Source: Opacimonas viscosa (GTDB lineage Bacteria; Pseudomonadota; Gammaproteobacteria; Enterobacterales; Alteromonadaceae). From it: a stretch of DNA of 64,000 nt. How positions within the stretch are numbered: position 1 is the stretch's first letter; each line of letters begins with the position of its first letter. Location: assembly GCF_024199005.1 (NCBI RefSeq), contig NZ_JANATA010000016.1, positions 1 through 64,000 on the forward strand, written 5' to 3'. Below, piece after piece: positions 48,300-58,193 of the stretch. Position numbers and translations under genes: made by a program. A model generated the notes under the pieces. That model ran no database searches. It saw nothing but the letters and a program-made list of their open reading frames with translations, and was not told the origin of the DNA.

Positions 48300-49610
48300 C
48301 TAGTCAGACTCGATTTCTGCTTCTAATGCTTCTATCGTAAGCTTCTCAGCATTCACAAACTGTTGCCACTGTTGTGCCATTTTCTGAGTCTCTCTGTACT
48401 CCTCTGCTTTCGCTAACTGGTCAATAGCAGCTACAAAGTTTTGCTGATTATAATATGACATTCCCAATACTAAATGCATGGTTCCTTGATTTCGCAAGTT
48501 ACCTTTGTCTAGTGCCAGTTCTGCATTTTTTATCGCTTCGTCAAATTTATCAATGTTTAGGAACAACTGCGCTAGCTGTGCATATAACTCGCCATTAGGT
48601 GACAATTTTGCAGCTGTACGCAGTACAGGGACCGCCTTTTCGTTTTCTTTGGCGAGTTGTAGACATTGAGCTAAGAACTTCAGGTTACGCAAGTTTTCTT
48701 CTAATAGACGATCATTGATAGCTTCCTGCATGACATTCGCGCATTTTATGGGGGACTTGTGCAAGTAGTACAGCTGCGCAAGGTTAAATAGGTCAGCACC
48801 CTTCACTAAAAAATTTTGTTGGTAGGCTGCTTCCATGACGGCAAGTTGGTGCTTCTCCATACCTAGCTGACCGTACATACCGCCTAGCTGGACCCAATAC
48901 TTAGGAGCGTTGAACAACTTCACCATTTTCACAATGATATCTTTGACTTTTTCATTGTCTTTGAGCTCGTAGTGAACAGCGCGTTGTAAAATCAACCATC
49001 CCTCATCGGGGATCATGCCCGCAGATTCTTTTACCGTCACTGCTTCGTCAATGAAGCTAGCGGCTTTTTCATATTGTTTATCCGAATAATACGCTTGCGC
49101 TTTAATAAACAAATTCTTTGGTGGGGTAGGGCCGACGTTCAAATCTTCCCAACGCTCTAGATTAGCAATTGCAGTTTTGTAATCACCTTGCATTAATGCA
49201 AGCTGTGCAATTGTAAATACCGTTGATTGTTCAAATGATTCTGGGATCGGTTGTTGTGCAACAACTTTATTGAAATATTCGAGTGCTTTATCTGACTGTT
49301 CATTGTTGTAATAAATCAAACCGTAGAAGTTGTATAGCATGGCAACTTCATAGCTATTCATAGATGATTTTTTGTCTTCGACGTCCGCTAATACTTCAAA
49401 AGCCTCATCGAGCTGGTTATTATCAGCAAAAGTTTGTGCTCGAGATAATTGCTCATAGACTTTACCTCGCAAGGTAGGTACCTTGCGTGTTTGCTTGTCA
49501 CTTGCTTTGGTTTGGGCATGTGCAGTGGTAATCACTGTGGCTTGACCGATAAACAAAATAGCACTTAAGCATATTCCCGATAACAAACAATGTAGTGTAC
49601 GTGATTTCAT
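48300..49610 (-). CDS. TPR-repeat periplasmic protein of the TonB operon
   Basis: A 436-residue exported protein (signal peptide about 1-32) made of tetratricopeptide-like helical repeats (YNFYGLIYYNNEQSDKALEYFNKVV, AQLFLNIDKFDEAIKNAELALDKG). It is the last gene of the six-gene operon, ten bases after tonB. TPR proteins with this position are known in TonB2-type systems of Vibrio and Shewanella and aid TonB function. Confidence 0.9.
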   Translation of the reverse strand: MKSRTLHCLLSGICLSAILFIGQATVITTAHAQTKASDKQTRKVPTLRGKVYEQLSRAQTFADNNQLDEAFEVLADVEDKKSSMNSYEVAMLYNFYGLIYYNNEQSDKALEYFNKVVAQQPIPESFEQSTVFTIAQLALMQGDYKTAIANLERWEDLNVGPTPPKNLFIKAQAYYSDKQYEKAASFIDEAVTVKESAGMIPDEGWLILQRAVHYELKDNEKVKDIIVKMVKLFNAPKYWVQLGGMYGQLGMEKHQLAVMEAAYQQNFLVKGADLFNLAQLYYLHKSPIKCANVMQEAINDRLLEENLRNLKFLAQCLQLAKENEKAVPVLRTAAKLSPNGELYAQLAQLFLNIDKFDEAIKNAELALDKGNLRNQGTMHLVLGMSYYNQQNFVAAIDQLAKAEEYRETQKMAQQWQQFVNAEKLTIEALEAEIESD

Positions 49611-49619
49611 TGCGAATCC

Positions 49620-50228
49620 TTATCCATCAATCTTAAAAGTAATACGGTTTTGCACCCCAGACACCGCGATGGGCTCACCGTTAACTACTCGAGGTTTATA
49701 TTTAAATTTTTTGGCAGCATCGAGAGCCGCTTGGTCAAAAATACTTTCTGGTTGAGCTTCAAGAACTATTGGATTAGATACAGAACCTTGCTTATTTACA
49801 GTAAATTCAACAATCACAAAGCCCTCAATACCACGCTGCAAGGCTCGACGTGGATATACCGGAGCAACTTTCACTATAGGTAAATACTCTCCATCGCCAG
49901 AATCTAAACCAGTACCGCCATCTAATGACAAATCTGTAGTGACCTCAGCAGCAAAATCCAGTCCGGTACCTTCACCATCTGGTGCAGGGGAATCCATCTG
50001 AGGGGTTTCCATCTGCGGTGGGGGCTCTTCTGGCTTTGGTGGCTTTTTGGGTTTGCGGTCTTTTTTCTCGACCGCTTCTTCTTTTTTAACGCGGACAAAG
50101 TCCAATACGCTACCTCTAGGTGGCTCAGTAAAGGCACTACCGCCACTCTTAATAAGTGACTGCATGAGGAGGAATAACCCCAGGGTAATCGCTGCCGAGA
50201 CAATAAAGGCAATTAAAAAACGTGACAT
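49620..50228 (-). CDS. tonB: Energy transducer TonB
   Basis: TonB carries proton-motive energy from ExbBD to outer-membrane receptors. The 202-residue protein has an N-terminal membrane helix (about 4-24), a Pro/Lys/Glu-rich periplasmic spacer (DRKPKKPPKPEEPPPQME) and a C-terminal TonB domain (VAPVYPRRALQRGIEGFVIVEFTV, FDQAALDAAKKFKYKP). It is of the short TonB2 type. Fifteen bases follow exbD. Confidence 0.94.
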   Translation of the reverse strand: MSRFLIAFIVSAAITLGLFLLMQSLIKSGGSAFTEPPRGSVLDFVRVKKEEAVEKKDRKPKKPPKPEEPPPQMETPQMDSPAPDGEGTGLDFAAEVTTDLSLDGGTGLDSGDGEYLPIVKVAPVYPRRALQRGIEGFVIVEFTVNKQGSVSNPIVLEAQPESIFDQAALDAAKKFKYKPRVVNGEPIAVSGVQNRITFKIDG

Positions 50229-50243
50229 AATAATAGTGCCTGT

Positions 50244-50651
50244 TTACTGTTCTTGAGCCGCAATCGAAATATCATAGGCACCGGCTGCTCGCGATGCATC
50301 CATGACTTTGATAAGCGTTTCGGTGGTTGACTTGCGATCAGCTTGGATCACGACAGAACCTTGAGGGTTTTCTGCTTTTAAACGTTCAACATTAGCTTGT
50401 ACTGCTCGAACATCAACACGACGTTTATTGATCCAAATCTCACCTTTATCACTGATGGCAATTAAAATGTTAGCGCGGTCTTTTTTGACAGCGGTCGCTG
50501 CCTCTGGACGATTGACGTCAATCCCAGCCTCTTTAACAAATGAAGCCGTAACGATAAAGAAAATCAGCATGATAAAGACGACGTCAAGCATGGGCGTCAT
50601 ATCAATTGCCGCTTCTTCTTCGTCCATTAAGTTTTGAAAATGTTGTTTCAT
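50244..50651 (-). CDS. exbD: Biopolymer transport protein ExbD
   Basis: The 135-residue protein has one N-terminal membrane helix with the proton-relay aspartate in DMTPMLDVVFIMLIFFIVTASF, followed by a periplasmic domain. It partners ExbB in the motor. It is located between exbB and tonB. Confidence 0.95.
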   Translation of the reverse strand: MKQHFQNLMDEEEAAIDMTPMLDVVFIMLIFFIVTASFVKEAGIDVNRPEAATAVKKDRANILIAISDKGEIWINKRRVDVRAVQANVERLKAENPQGSVVIQADRKSTTETLIKVMDASRAAGAYDISIAAQEQ

Positions 50652-50671
50652 GTTGTAACCCTCGACGCCAC

Positions 50672-51196
50672 TTAAATGTGGCGAACTAGTTGAATTTGAT
50701 CTTCTAAATGTGCACGTTCGGTTTTCACTTTACGTGTTAACCATGTTGAGGCGAATACGCCTGAAAGTGCACCTACCATGCCTGCCATTGTTGGAATGGT
50801 TGCTTTTGAGACACCGGATGCCATTGAACGTGCGTTACCTGAACCAGAAATTGCCATGACGTCAAAAACTTCAATCATTCCGGTGACGGTTCCCATTAAA
50901 CCTAATAATGGACACAAAGCGACAAGCGCCTGAATAATTGGAATACTGCCGTTCAATGCCATCACCATTCGAGAAATAGCGGCTTGACGAATTTGCTCTG
51001 CATTCCAGGATGTTTTGTCTTGGCGTTCCTGCCACTGTGACAACACATCGTTTTTAATTTCTTTGTGCCAGATTAGGATGTATAAAACACGTTCTAAAAT
51101 CAGCAACCACATGACAAAGATCAAGAACCCGATGACCAAGAGTACTTGGCCACCTGTTTCTGCAAAATCTCGGATCGCTTCTAAGAACTCAACCAT
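50672..51196 (-). CDS. exbB: MotA/TolQ/ExbB proton channel family protein (ExbB)
   Basis: A 174-residue ExbB-type motor subunit with three membrane helices (about 14-34, 90-110, 130-150) and the family core IQALVALCPLLGLMGTVTGMIEVFDVMA. It is the short ExbB2 form. Five bases separate it from the TtpC-like gene. Confidence 0.93.
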   Translation of the reverse strand: MVEFLEAIRDFAETGGQVLLVIGFLIFVMWLLILERVLYILIWHKEIKNDVLSQWQERQDKTSWNAEQIRQAAISRMVMALNGSIPIIQALVALCPLLGLMGTVTGMIEVFDVMAISGSGNARSMASGVSKATIPTMAGMVGALSGVFASTWLTRKVKTERAHLEDQIQLVRHI

Positions 51197-51201
51197 GTGA
51201 A

Positions 51202-52572
51202 TTAGCTCCGCTCTGCGCGCTCAGCAATCACACCAGCTGCTTGTTCTTGAAGAATGAACACGATGTTCTTGCTACGCGTGTTTAATACTGCGTAGAGCAA
51301 GGTCATCGGGATCGCGACAACTAGACCTAATACCGTTGTGACAAGTGCTTGTGAAATACCACCAGCCATCAGTTTTGGGTCACCTGTACCAAACAACGTA
51401 ATTGCTTGGAAGGTGTTAATCATACCCGTTACTGTACCTAATAGACCCATAAGAGGTGCGACGACTGAGATGATTTTGATGATCGTTAAGTTGCGGCCTA
51501 ATTTAGGTACTTCAGTTAAAATGGCTTCAGTCAGATGCAGTTCCATTGCTTCAGTGTCGGCATCTGGATATTTGTCCTTCACCTGCATAACGCGACCCAA
51601 TGGGTTATTGTCAGTGAAGGTCTCAGACTTAAGCTGTTTGTTAACTTTGCTGCGGATCAGCGTCAATGACACTAAACGCTCAAGTGCGAGTAACAAGCCC
51701 AAGGCACCGACTGCAAGGATGATGTAACCAACCAAACCACCTTGCTCAACACGCTCTTTAAGCGTTGGTGCTTGGACGAGTAAACCTAGGATCGAACCAC
51801 CTGTCGGGTCGATACCAAACTTTACTAGTTCACCGCTGGAGGCCTGCAACTCAGCTGCGCTTGAACCAAAACGGTCAGCAGGCTGGCGAATTAATTCAGC
51901 AACATTTCCCGTCACACCGTTGTACTCAAGGAATTTGCCATCAGCTACTAAAGCGAAGGGTCCAACGCGAACCACTTCTTTGACCACTTTGTTACCACCA
52001 GCTTCAATCACTGCTGTCTCAAACTTAGTGACTTTACCGCTTTCGGTCATTTCTCGCTGCATTTCAAACCATACGCGCTCAATTTCTGCAATTGAGGCCA
52101 ATTTTGATGAAGCTCCCATTGATTGGGCCATCTGATCCAAAAACTCTGCACGGCCAGAGATTTGTGCCGAAATCATCGAGTTGGTGAATTTGTTCTTGGT
52201 ATCGCCAGATACTTGCTGCAGCACACCGAACAATTCTTTTAGTGAACCTAAGCGGTTGTTCAATGCATCGTTCAAGTCAGCGAGTTTAAATTCGTTTTCT
52301 TCGAACTGAGTTTCCAGTGTTTCAGAAAGCGTTAAAGCATTGTCACGGGTGTAACGCGTTTGACGTAAAATGCGGTCCTGCTCGCTACGTTTGGTAACGA
52401 ACTCAGCTTCACGTGCTTGGTTTTCTTGAGACTGAGCAAATTGCCCTTGTTCAAGCTGTTTTAATAGTGCATCTAAATCTAATGCACGATCATTTGCAGT
52501 TGCAGTAAAGCTTAATGCTGATACAGCAACGACGGCTAGAATGGTTTTTAGTGAAAATTTCATGTCAAACAT
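51202..52572 (-). CDS. ttpC: TtpC-like MotA/TolQ/ExbB protein
   Basis: A 456-residue protein with a signal peptide, a long periplasmic coiled coil (about 30-130: ALLKQLEQGQFAQSQENQAREAEF), and a C-terminal ExbB-like membrane region (SVVAPLMGLLGTVTGMINTFQAITLFGTGDPKLMAGGISQALVTT). This is the architecture of TtpC, an essential extra component of TonB2 systems in Vibrio. It is four bases behind the DUF3450 gene. Confidence 0.9.
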   Translation of the reverse strand: MFDMKFSLKTILAVVAVSALSFTATANDRALDLDALLKQLEQGQFAQSQENQAREAEFVTKRSEQDRILRQTRYTRDNALTLSETLETQFEENEFKLADLNDALNNRLGSLKELFGVLQQVSGDTKNKFTNSMISAQISGRAEFLDQMAQSMGASSKLASIAEIERVWFEMQREMTESGKVTKFETAVIEAGGNKVVKEVVRVGPFALVADGKFLEYNGVTGNVAELIRQPADRFGSSAAELQASSGELVKFGIDPTGGSILGLLVQAPTLKERVEQGGLVGYIILAVGALGLLLALERLVSLTLIRSKVNKQLKSETFTDNNPLGRVMQVKDKYPDADTEAMELHLTEAILTEVPKLGRNLTIIKIISVVAPLMGLLGTVTGMINTFQAITLFGTGDPKLMAGGISQALVTTVLGLVVAIPMTLLYAVLNTRSKNIVFILQEQAAGVIAERAERS

Positions 52573-52575
52573 GCC

Positions 52576-53340
52576 TTAGTCGGTAATCGCAACGGGTAAC
52601 ATTAAAAGGTCAGGAGCAAGCTGTTTCTTGGCCATACGCAAACCTTTAGTGATTTGGGTACGGTAGCTAGAATCCAATGCTTCCCATTGACGGGTTTGTT
52701 TGTTCCACGCACCTTGACGTGACGCGTCACGTGTTTGGTAAATCAATGCGGTACGACCAAGGCGCAAGAATTCAACTTCGCGCTCAGTACCATCGATCGT
52801 ATGCAGACCAGGGTATGCTTCAAGTGTACGGCCATAATCCATTTCAACTTGGTAGGCCTCCATCACCCGGCGAAACTTTTCCGACGGAGCGACGTCAGCA
52901 CGGTCCATCATGCTACGTAAACCAGCAACCCGCTCTGCACGTTCTTGCGGAAGGAAAGGCACATCCAGTGCCACGAATTGCTCTAATCCATTAATCATAT
53001 TAATCATTAAAGGCGTAATTTGACGTTCAATGACGCTGACTTCGTCAATCGCCTCGTTCAAAGCTTGCATTTCGTTTGTTTGGTTATCGATTTGTTTTTG
53101 TAATTGACTGTTATAGACATTTAAGCCTTCAATTTCTTTGTTCAGTGTTTTGAACTGTTGTAATTTAGTGTCAATTTGTTCGACAATATTATCGATTTTC
53201 ATTTGTGACTGGGCTGCAGAGGCATTGATTTTTCCTGCTTCAGTCACGACTTTCTCAACAGTCTGGTCTGCTTGTGCAAATGCAGTACAGCTCATGCAAC
53301 CTGCAACAATCAAAGCCATTAGAGAGACTAAGCGATTCAT
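52576..53340 (-). CDS. DUF3450-family periplasmic coiled-coil protein
   Basis: A 254-residue protein with a signal peptide (cleavage near AFA, residue 22), a strongly heptad-like coiled coil (about 45-105) and a helical C-terminal part (EFLRLGRTALIYQTRDASRQGAWN). This matches DUF3450 proteins that open TonB2-type operons. First gene of the operon DUF3450, ttpC, exbB, exbD, tonB, TPR. Confidence 0.9.
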   Translation of the reverse strand: MNRLVSLMALIVAGCMSCTAFAQADQTVEKVVTEAGKINASAAQSQMKIDNIVEQIDTKLQQFKTLNKEIEGLNVYNSQLQKQIDNQTNEMQALNEAIDEVSVIERQITPLMINMINGLEQFVALDVPFLPQERAERVAGLRSMMDRADVAPSEKFRRVMEAYQVEMDYGRTLEAYPGLHTIDGTEREVEFLRLGRTALIYQTRDASRQGAWNKQTRQWEALDSSYRTQITKGLRMAKKQLAPDLLMLPVAITD

Positions 53341-53764
53341 AGTATGGACCTTTTTTTTGAGCCGGATCTTGATGATTTGGCAATTTGAAAACTCGGGGAA
53401 TCATACTGGTGTTCTTTGACAGTTTTATTACAATCCTGTCATGTTGGGTTGGTTTAATATAAGCTTCATATTACTGTCACATAACATTCATAAATTGCTC
53501 ACGCCAGTAAGTAGGATAGTGGCTGTTTTTTTTTAAGAACATAGAAGGTTTTATCTAAAAATACCGTTATTAGCTTCATAAACCTTGTTAGCCAAGGTAC
53601 TACAACTAAGGTATATGAAAGCTAATTCATTGATATTATTAAGTTTACGCGCTATATAAATAGAATTTATAATAGTTATTCAGCTTAGGCATGGGCATTG
53701 TGTGCTTTTTTTCATATAATCCCCAGGTTAATCACTAATGGATTTTATTAAGGCGTAACACACG
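53341..53764. other. Intergenic region between the TonB operon and acnB (424 bp)
   Basis: No gene is visible. Contents: ribosome-binding and promoter DNA of the diverging TonB operon on the left; a weak Pho-like direct repeat at 53474-53491; a nested dyad at 53570-53625 (TTAGCTTCATA with TATGAAAGCTAA, enclosing ACCTTG-TTAGC-CAAGGT); AT-rich DNA to about 53680; and an acnB promoter at 53692-53720. Confidence 0.6.
53692..53720 (+). promoter_or_regulatory. acnB promoter
   Basis: TGGGCA, a 17-base spacer and a perfect TATAAT (53715-53720). It lies 45 bases upstream of the acnB ATG. Confidence 0.6.
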
Positions 53765-56563
53765 ATGAGTCAATACAACGAATATCTCAAAGAAATCGAA
53801 GTCCGTAAAACCGACCTCGGTTTGAACCCTAAACCGATCGACAGCGCAGAACTAACTGCCGAAATCATTGAGCAAATCAAAGATACTAGTCACCCAGAAC
53901 GCGAGTCATCGCTGAAATTTTTCATTTACAATACTTTACCTGGTACTACGCCAGCGGCAGTTGTGAAAGCGGCATTTTTAAAAGACATCGTGCTTGGCAA
54001 CGAAGTAGTTGCTGAAATTTCTCCTGAGTTTGCATTAGAACAGCTTTCGCACATGAAAGGTGGTCCTTCTGTGGAAGCATTATTAGATGTTGCTCTTTCT
54101 GATGATGCGCAAGCAGCAGCTGCTGGTGAAGTTTTAAAATCACAAGTATTCTTATACGATGCGGATACAAGTCGTTTAGCTGAAGCATATAAAGCGGGTA
54201 ACGCGATTGCGACAGATATCTTAAAGAGCTACGCGAACGCAGAATTTTTTACTAAGCTTGATGACATCCCTGAAAAAATCAAAGTGATTACTTATATCGC
54301 TGCAGAAGGTGATATTTCAACTGATCTTCTGTCTCCTGGTAACCAGTCGCATTCACGTGCTGACCGTGAACTACACGGTTTATGCATGATTTCTCCTGAA
54401 GCTCAGCAAGAAATCAAAGCGATGAAAGAAGCAAACCCTGATTGTAAAGTTATGCTTATCGCTGAAAAAGGCACCATGGGTGTCGGTTCTTCACGTATGT
54501 CAGGTGTGAATAACGTTGCACTTTGGGCCGGTGAAGAAACATCTCCATTTATTCCTTTTGTTAATAATAAGCCAGTGGTTGCGGGTACTAATGGTATTGC
54601 ACCGATCTTCTTAACCACAGTAGGTGTAACTGGTGGTATTGGTCTTGACCTTAAAAATTGGGTCAAAAAGACTGACGAAAATGGTGAAGTGGTTCGCGAT
54701 GAAAATGGCGATCCAGTTTTAGAACAAGCTTACTCTGTTGCAACCGGTACTATTTTAACGATCGATACCAAAGCGAAAAAATTATACAACGGTGACGAAG
54801 AGCTGGTTGATGTATCTGATGCGTTTACACCGCAAAAAGTTGAGTTCATGAAAGCCGGTGGCTCTTATGCTGTAGTATTTGGTAAAAAGCTACAAACATT
54901 TGCTGCTGAAACTCTTGGTGTTGAAGCGCCTGTTGTTTACGCACCAGCAAAAGAAATCTCAATCGAAGGTCAAGGCCTGACTGCAGTTGAAAAGATCTTC
55001 AACCGCAATGCAATTGGTGTCGCATCAGAAACACCACTCCACACAGGTTCTGATGTACGTGTTAAAGTGAATATTGTTGGTTCACAAGATACGACGGGTC
55101 CTATGACTTGTCAGGAATTAGAGGCGATGGCTGCTTCTAAGATATCGCCAAGTGTTGACGGTGCATTCCAATCTGGCTGTCACACAGCATCAGTTTGGGA
55201 TAACAAAGCTAAAGCGAACACGCCTAAGTTAATGGCATTCATGAACGCATTTGGCGTTATTACCGCGCGTGATCCGAAGCACGTTTATCACTCGATGACA
55301 GACGTTATTCACAAAGTATTGAATGATATTACTGTTGATGACCGCGCTATCATTATCGGTGGTGATTCACATACGCGTATGTCAAAAGGCGTCGCATTTG
55401 GTGCTGACTCTGGTACTGTTGCTTTAGCACTGGCGACAGGTGAAGCTGCAATGCCGATCCCTGAGTCGGTCAAAGTGACATTTAAAGGCAGTATGCAACC
55501 GCACATGGATTTCCGTGATATCGTGCACGCGACTCAAGCCCAAATGTTGAAGCAATTTGGTGGGGAAAACGTTTTCCAAGGACGAGTTATCGAAGTACAA
55601 ATTGGTACATTATTGGCTGACCAAGCGTTCACGTTTACGGACTGGACAGCTGAAATGAAAGCCAAAGCGTCTATCTGTATCTCTACTAACGAGACATTGA
55701 TTGCGTCATTAGAATTGGCTAAATCACGTATCCAAATCATGATCGATAAAGGCATGGACAACGAAGCGAATATGCTTCAAGGTCTTATTGATTTGGCGGA
55801 TCAGCGTATTGCAGAAGTCAAATCTGGCGAAGCTCCAGCGCTTGCACCAGATGACAATGCTAAGTACTACGCAGAAGTGGTTGTTGATCTTGATTCAATC
55901 GTTGAGCCAATGATTGCTGACCCAGATGTCAACAACGAAGACATCTCTAAGCGTTACACGCACGATGTAATTCGCCCAGCCTCTTACTATGATGGCCGTA
56001 AAGTTGACCTTGGTTTCGTTGGTTCTTGTATGGTTCACAAAGGCGATATGAAGATCATTGCTGCGATGTTACGCAACCTTGAACAAAAAGGTCCTATTTC
56101 ATTCAAGGCGCCACTAGTTGTTGCTCCACCAACATATAACATCGTTGATGAGTTAAAAGTAGAAGGCGATTGGGATATCCTACAAAAATATGCTGGTTTT
56201 GAGTTCTCTGATGAGAATCCAAAAGAAGCTGCGCGTACTAAGTATGACAACATCCTTTACTTAGAGCGTCCAGGATGTAACTTATGTATGGGTAACCAAG
56301 AAAAAGCAGAAGCGGGTGATACCGTACTTGCGACTTCTACGCGTCTTTTCCAAGGCCGTGTAGTTGAAGATAGTGCTGAGAAGAAAGGTGAGTCACTACT
56401 TGGCTCCACGCCAATGGTTGTACTTTCTTGTATCTTAGGTCGTTTCCCGACGTTACCAGAGTATCAAGAAGCGGTTTCTGGTATCGATTTGACTACGTTC
56501 CAACCACCTAAAGAAGACTTGGCAGTGGCTGGCTCGGACATCATCCCGGCGGTACGCGTATAG
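53765..56563 (+). CDS. acnB: AcnB-type aconitate hydratase, long divergent form
   Basis: Aconitase B converts citrate to isocitrate in the TCA cycle and often dehydrates 2-methylisocitrate. Landmarks of AcnB are present: GSSR motif (GVGSSRMSG), VGSQDTTGPM, the iron-sulfur cysteines Cys472 in SGCHTASVW and Cys838/Cys841 in GCNLCMGN, GGDSHTR and FVGSCM. At 932 residues it is longer than the E. coli enzyme (865), and large parts differ, including an insert with DENGEVVRDENGDPV. It is the long form I associate with Bacteroidetes and some marine gammaproteobacteria. A terminator follows. Confidence 0.93.
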   Translation: MSQYNEYLKEIEVRKTDLGLNPKPIDSAELTAEIIEQIKDTSHPERESSLKFFIYNTLPGTTPAAVVKAAFLKDIVLGNEVVAEISPEFALEQLSHMKGGPSVEALLDVALSDDAQAAAAGEVLKSQVFLYDADTSRLAEAYKAGNAIATDILKSYANAEFFTKLDDIPEKIKVITYIAAEGDISTDLLSPGNQSHSRADRELHGLCMISPEAQQEIKAMKEANPDCKVMLIAEKGTMGVGSSRMSGVNNVALWAGEETSPFIPFVNNKPVVAGTNGIAPIFLTTVGVTGGIGLDLKNWVKKTDENGEVVRDENGDPVLEQAYSVATGTILTIDTKAKKLYNGDEELVDVSDAFTPQKVEFMKAGGSYAVVFGKKLQTFAAETLGVEAPVVYAPAKEISIEGQGLTAVEKIFNRNAIGVASETPLHTGSDVRVKVNIVGSQDTTGPMTCQELEAMAASKISPSVDGAFQSGCHTASVWDNKAKANTPKLMAFMNAFGVITARDPKHVYHSMTDVIHKVLNDITVDDRAIIIGGDSHTRMSKGVAFGADSGTVALALATGEAAMPIPESVKVTFKGSMQPHMDFRDIVHATQAQMLKQFGGENVFQGRVIEVQIGTLLADQAFTFTDWTAEMKAKASICISTNETLIASLELAKSRIQIMIDKGMDNEANMLQGLIDLADQRIAEVKSGEAPALAPDDNAKYYAEVVVDLDSIVEPMIADPDVNNEDISKRYTHDVIRPASYYDGRKVDLGFVGSCMVHKGDMKIIAAMLRNLEQKGPISFKAPLVVAPPTYNIVDELKVEGDWDILQKYAGFEFSDENPKEAARTKYDNILYLERPGCNLCMGNQEKAEAGDTVLATSTRLFQGRVVEDSAEKKGESLLGSTPMVVLSCILGRFPTLPEYQEAVSGIDLTTFQPPKEDLAVAGSDIIPAVRV

Positions 56564-56602
56564 TTAAATTATATCGCTAATCTGTAGCGATTGTATAAAT
56601 GC

Positions 56603-56638
56603 AAAAGCCAACGCAGGATATACTGCGTTGGCTTTTTT
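56603..56638. terminator. Terminator of acnB, probably bidirectional
   Basis: AAAAGCCAACGCAG and CTGCGTTGGCTTTT form a 14-bp stem with a six-base loop, followed by six T on the plus strand and four on the minus strand. It lies between converging acnB and the hybrid kinase gene. Confidence 0.88.
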
Positions 56639-56660
56639 GTATCCTCTTAGCAAACCGGTG

Positions 56661-58193
56661 TTAAATATCTAGTGACATACGGTTAAACAGCTCAACCACA
56701 TCTTTAAAACTGTATGGTTTAGATAATATAAAATCAAAACCATGCTCAGTATAACGGTCATTATCTTCTTCTAGCGCGTTGCCAGAGGTGATTACAAAGG
56801 GCACTTGTTGATAATCAGTAAGACTCTTTGCAAAAGAGTAAACCTCTGTGCCTGTTTTAAACGGCATATTATCATCTAATAAAACCACGTCATATTGCCC
56901 CTCATTAAGGCATTTACATGCAGCAAAGCCATCAATGGCAATGGTTACCGATGCACCTAATTTTTCAATAAAACTAATGAGGATATGTTGAGATATTTGG
57001 TTGTCCTCTGCAACTAGGACACGGATACCAGTTAAATCAGGTTGCGCTTGGCTTATCACAGCTTCAATACCATATCCTTCTGGTGGCAGTGTCAGCGGTA
57101 ATGTAACAATGAACGTAGACCCCAAGCCTTCCTGACTGTGCACTCTGATTTTTCCATCCAATAAGGTGACGATAGATTTGACAATAGACAGGCCCAAACC
57201 AAAACCTTCATTGCCCATTTCAAGGCCTTGTTTAGCCTGCTTGAAAGAGTCAAATATACTGACTTGTTCAGCTAAAGAAACCCCTGAACCACTATCTTTT
57301 ACCACGATAGTTAACTGATCATTATCGGCATTAATCCGCAGTTTAACAAATCCTTTGGAGGTGAATTTGATAGCATTGCTCACTAGGTTTTCAACGATTT
57401 GGTACAGGCGGGATTTGTCGATATAAATAGTTTGCTCATAATCAAAATCCAGCTCATAGACAAAGCGTAGACCTTTGGCTTTTGCACCTACCTGACTGAC
57501 ATCAATGACATTATGAAAAAACTCTTTCAAAGAAAACACTTCAGGAGCAAAGCGTAACTGATTGGAACTGACTCGGGTTAGGTCGACAAAATCCTTAATC
57601 AGTGTTAACAAGAAATCCCCCGAATCTTTAATACCATGGACTAATTTTGTTTGTGCATCGTTGAGTGGTTCGTCCAACAATAATTCGGTACTGCCAATGA
57701 TCCCGTTAAGAGGGTTACGAATATCATGACTAATGGTCGATAAGAAACTCATCTTAGACTCAGCCAACGTTTTTATTTGCTTTGCTGAGTCTTTTACCAT
57801 CATTAGGGATTTGTTGTGCTCCGAGACATTGGCGATTGAAATAAGTCCCTCTAGTCCATGTTCACCTTGGAGCACTGACACAAAGGTGTCTTGCATCATC
57901 ACTTCGTCGTTATTTTGTTGGATTTCAACAAAACAGTGATGGATGAGGGCTGATAACACCATGGGCGCACGCATTTTGAATAAGCGCTTAAAACGAGGCC
58001 AGAATTTTTTCGCAGTGAGCATTGGAAAAGCATCGTCAATGGCTTTACCTACTAAGGTATCCGCGCTTTGTCCAACCCAACCGACAAAGACTTTGTTGAC
58101 AAATACGATGGTGAAATCTTCATTAATTAAAATGACACCGTCAGTGACGTGATCAAGATAGTGGATATTACTATTAGAGTTAGCCATGACCAT
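56661..58193 (-). CDS. Cytoplasmic PAS hybrid histidine kinase
   Basis: A 510-residue soluble kinase: PAS domain (about 10-125, DGVILINEDFTIVFVN), HisKA with His156 (FLSTISHDIRNPLNG), HATPase (NLVSNAIKFTSKG, GLGLSIVKSI) and a C-terminal receiver (VLVAEDNQISQHIL; VVLLDDNMPF, Asp near 440). No membrane helix is visible. Its ATG follows the CheC-like stop codon with no gap (TAG then ATG). Together with the response regulator and phosphatase it makes a compact three-gene signalling unit. Confidence 0.93.
   Translation of the reverse strand: MVMANSNSNIHYLDHVTDGVILINEDFTIVFVNKVFVGWVGQSADTLVGKAIDDAFPMLTAKKFWPRFKRLFKMRAPMVLSALIHHCFVEIQQNNDEVMMQDTFVSVLQGEHGLEGLISIANVSEHNKSLMMVKDSAKQIKTLAESKMSFLSTISHDIRNPLNGIIGSTELLLDEPLNDAQTKLVHGIKDSGDFLLTLIKDFVDLTRVSSNQLRFAPEVFSLKEFFHNVIDVSQVGAKAKGLRFVYELDFDYEQTIYIDKSRLYQIVENLVSNAIKFTSKGFVKLRINADNDQLTIVVKDSGSGVSLAEQVSIFDSFKQAKQGLEMGNEGFGLGLSIVKSIVTLLDGKIRVHSQEGLGSTFIVTLPLTLPPEGYGIEAVISQAQPDLTGIRVLVAEDNQISQHILISFIEKLGASVTIAIDGFAACKCLNEGQYDVVLLDDNMPFKTGTEVYSFAKSLTDYQQVPFVITSGNALEEDNDRYTEHGFDFILSKPYSFKDVVELFNRMSLDI

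Noticed and set aside
53474-53491. Pho-box-like CTGTCAC-ATAA-CATTCAT
   Set aside because: The spacing is right but the second half matches only 5/7, there is no well-placed -10, and neither neighbour (TonB operon, acnB) is an expected Pho target.
53663-53681. Fur-box-like GAATTTATAATAGTTATTC
   Set aside because: Only a few bases match the 19-bp Fur consensus and the region is simply AT-rich.
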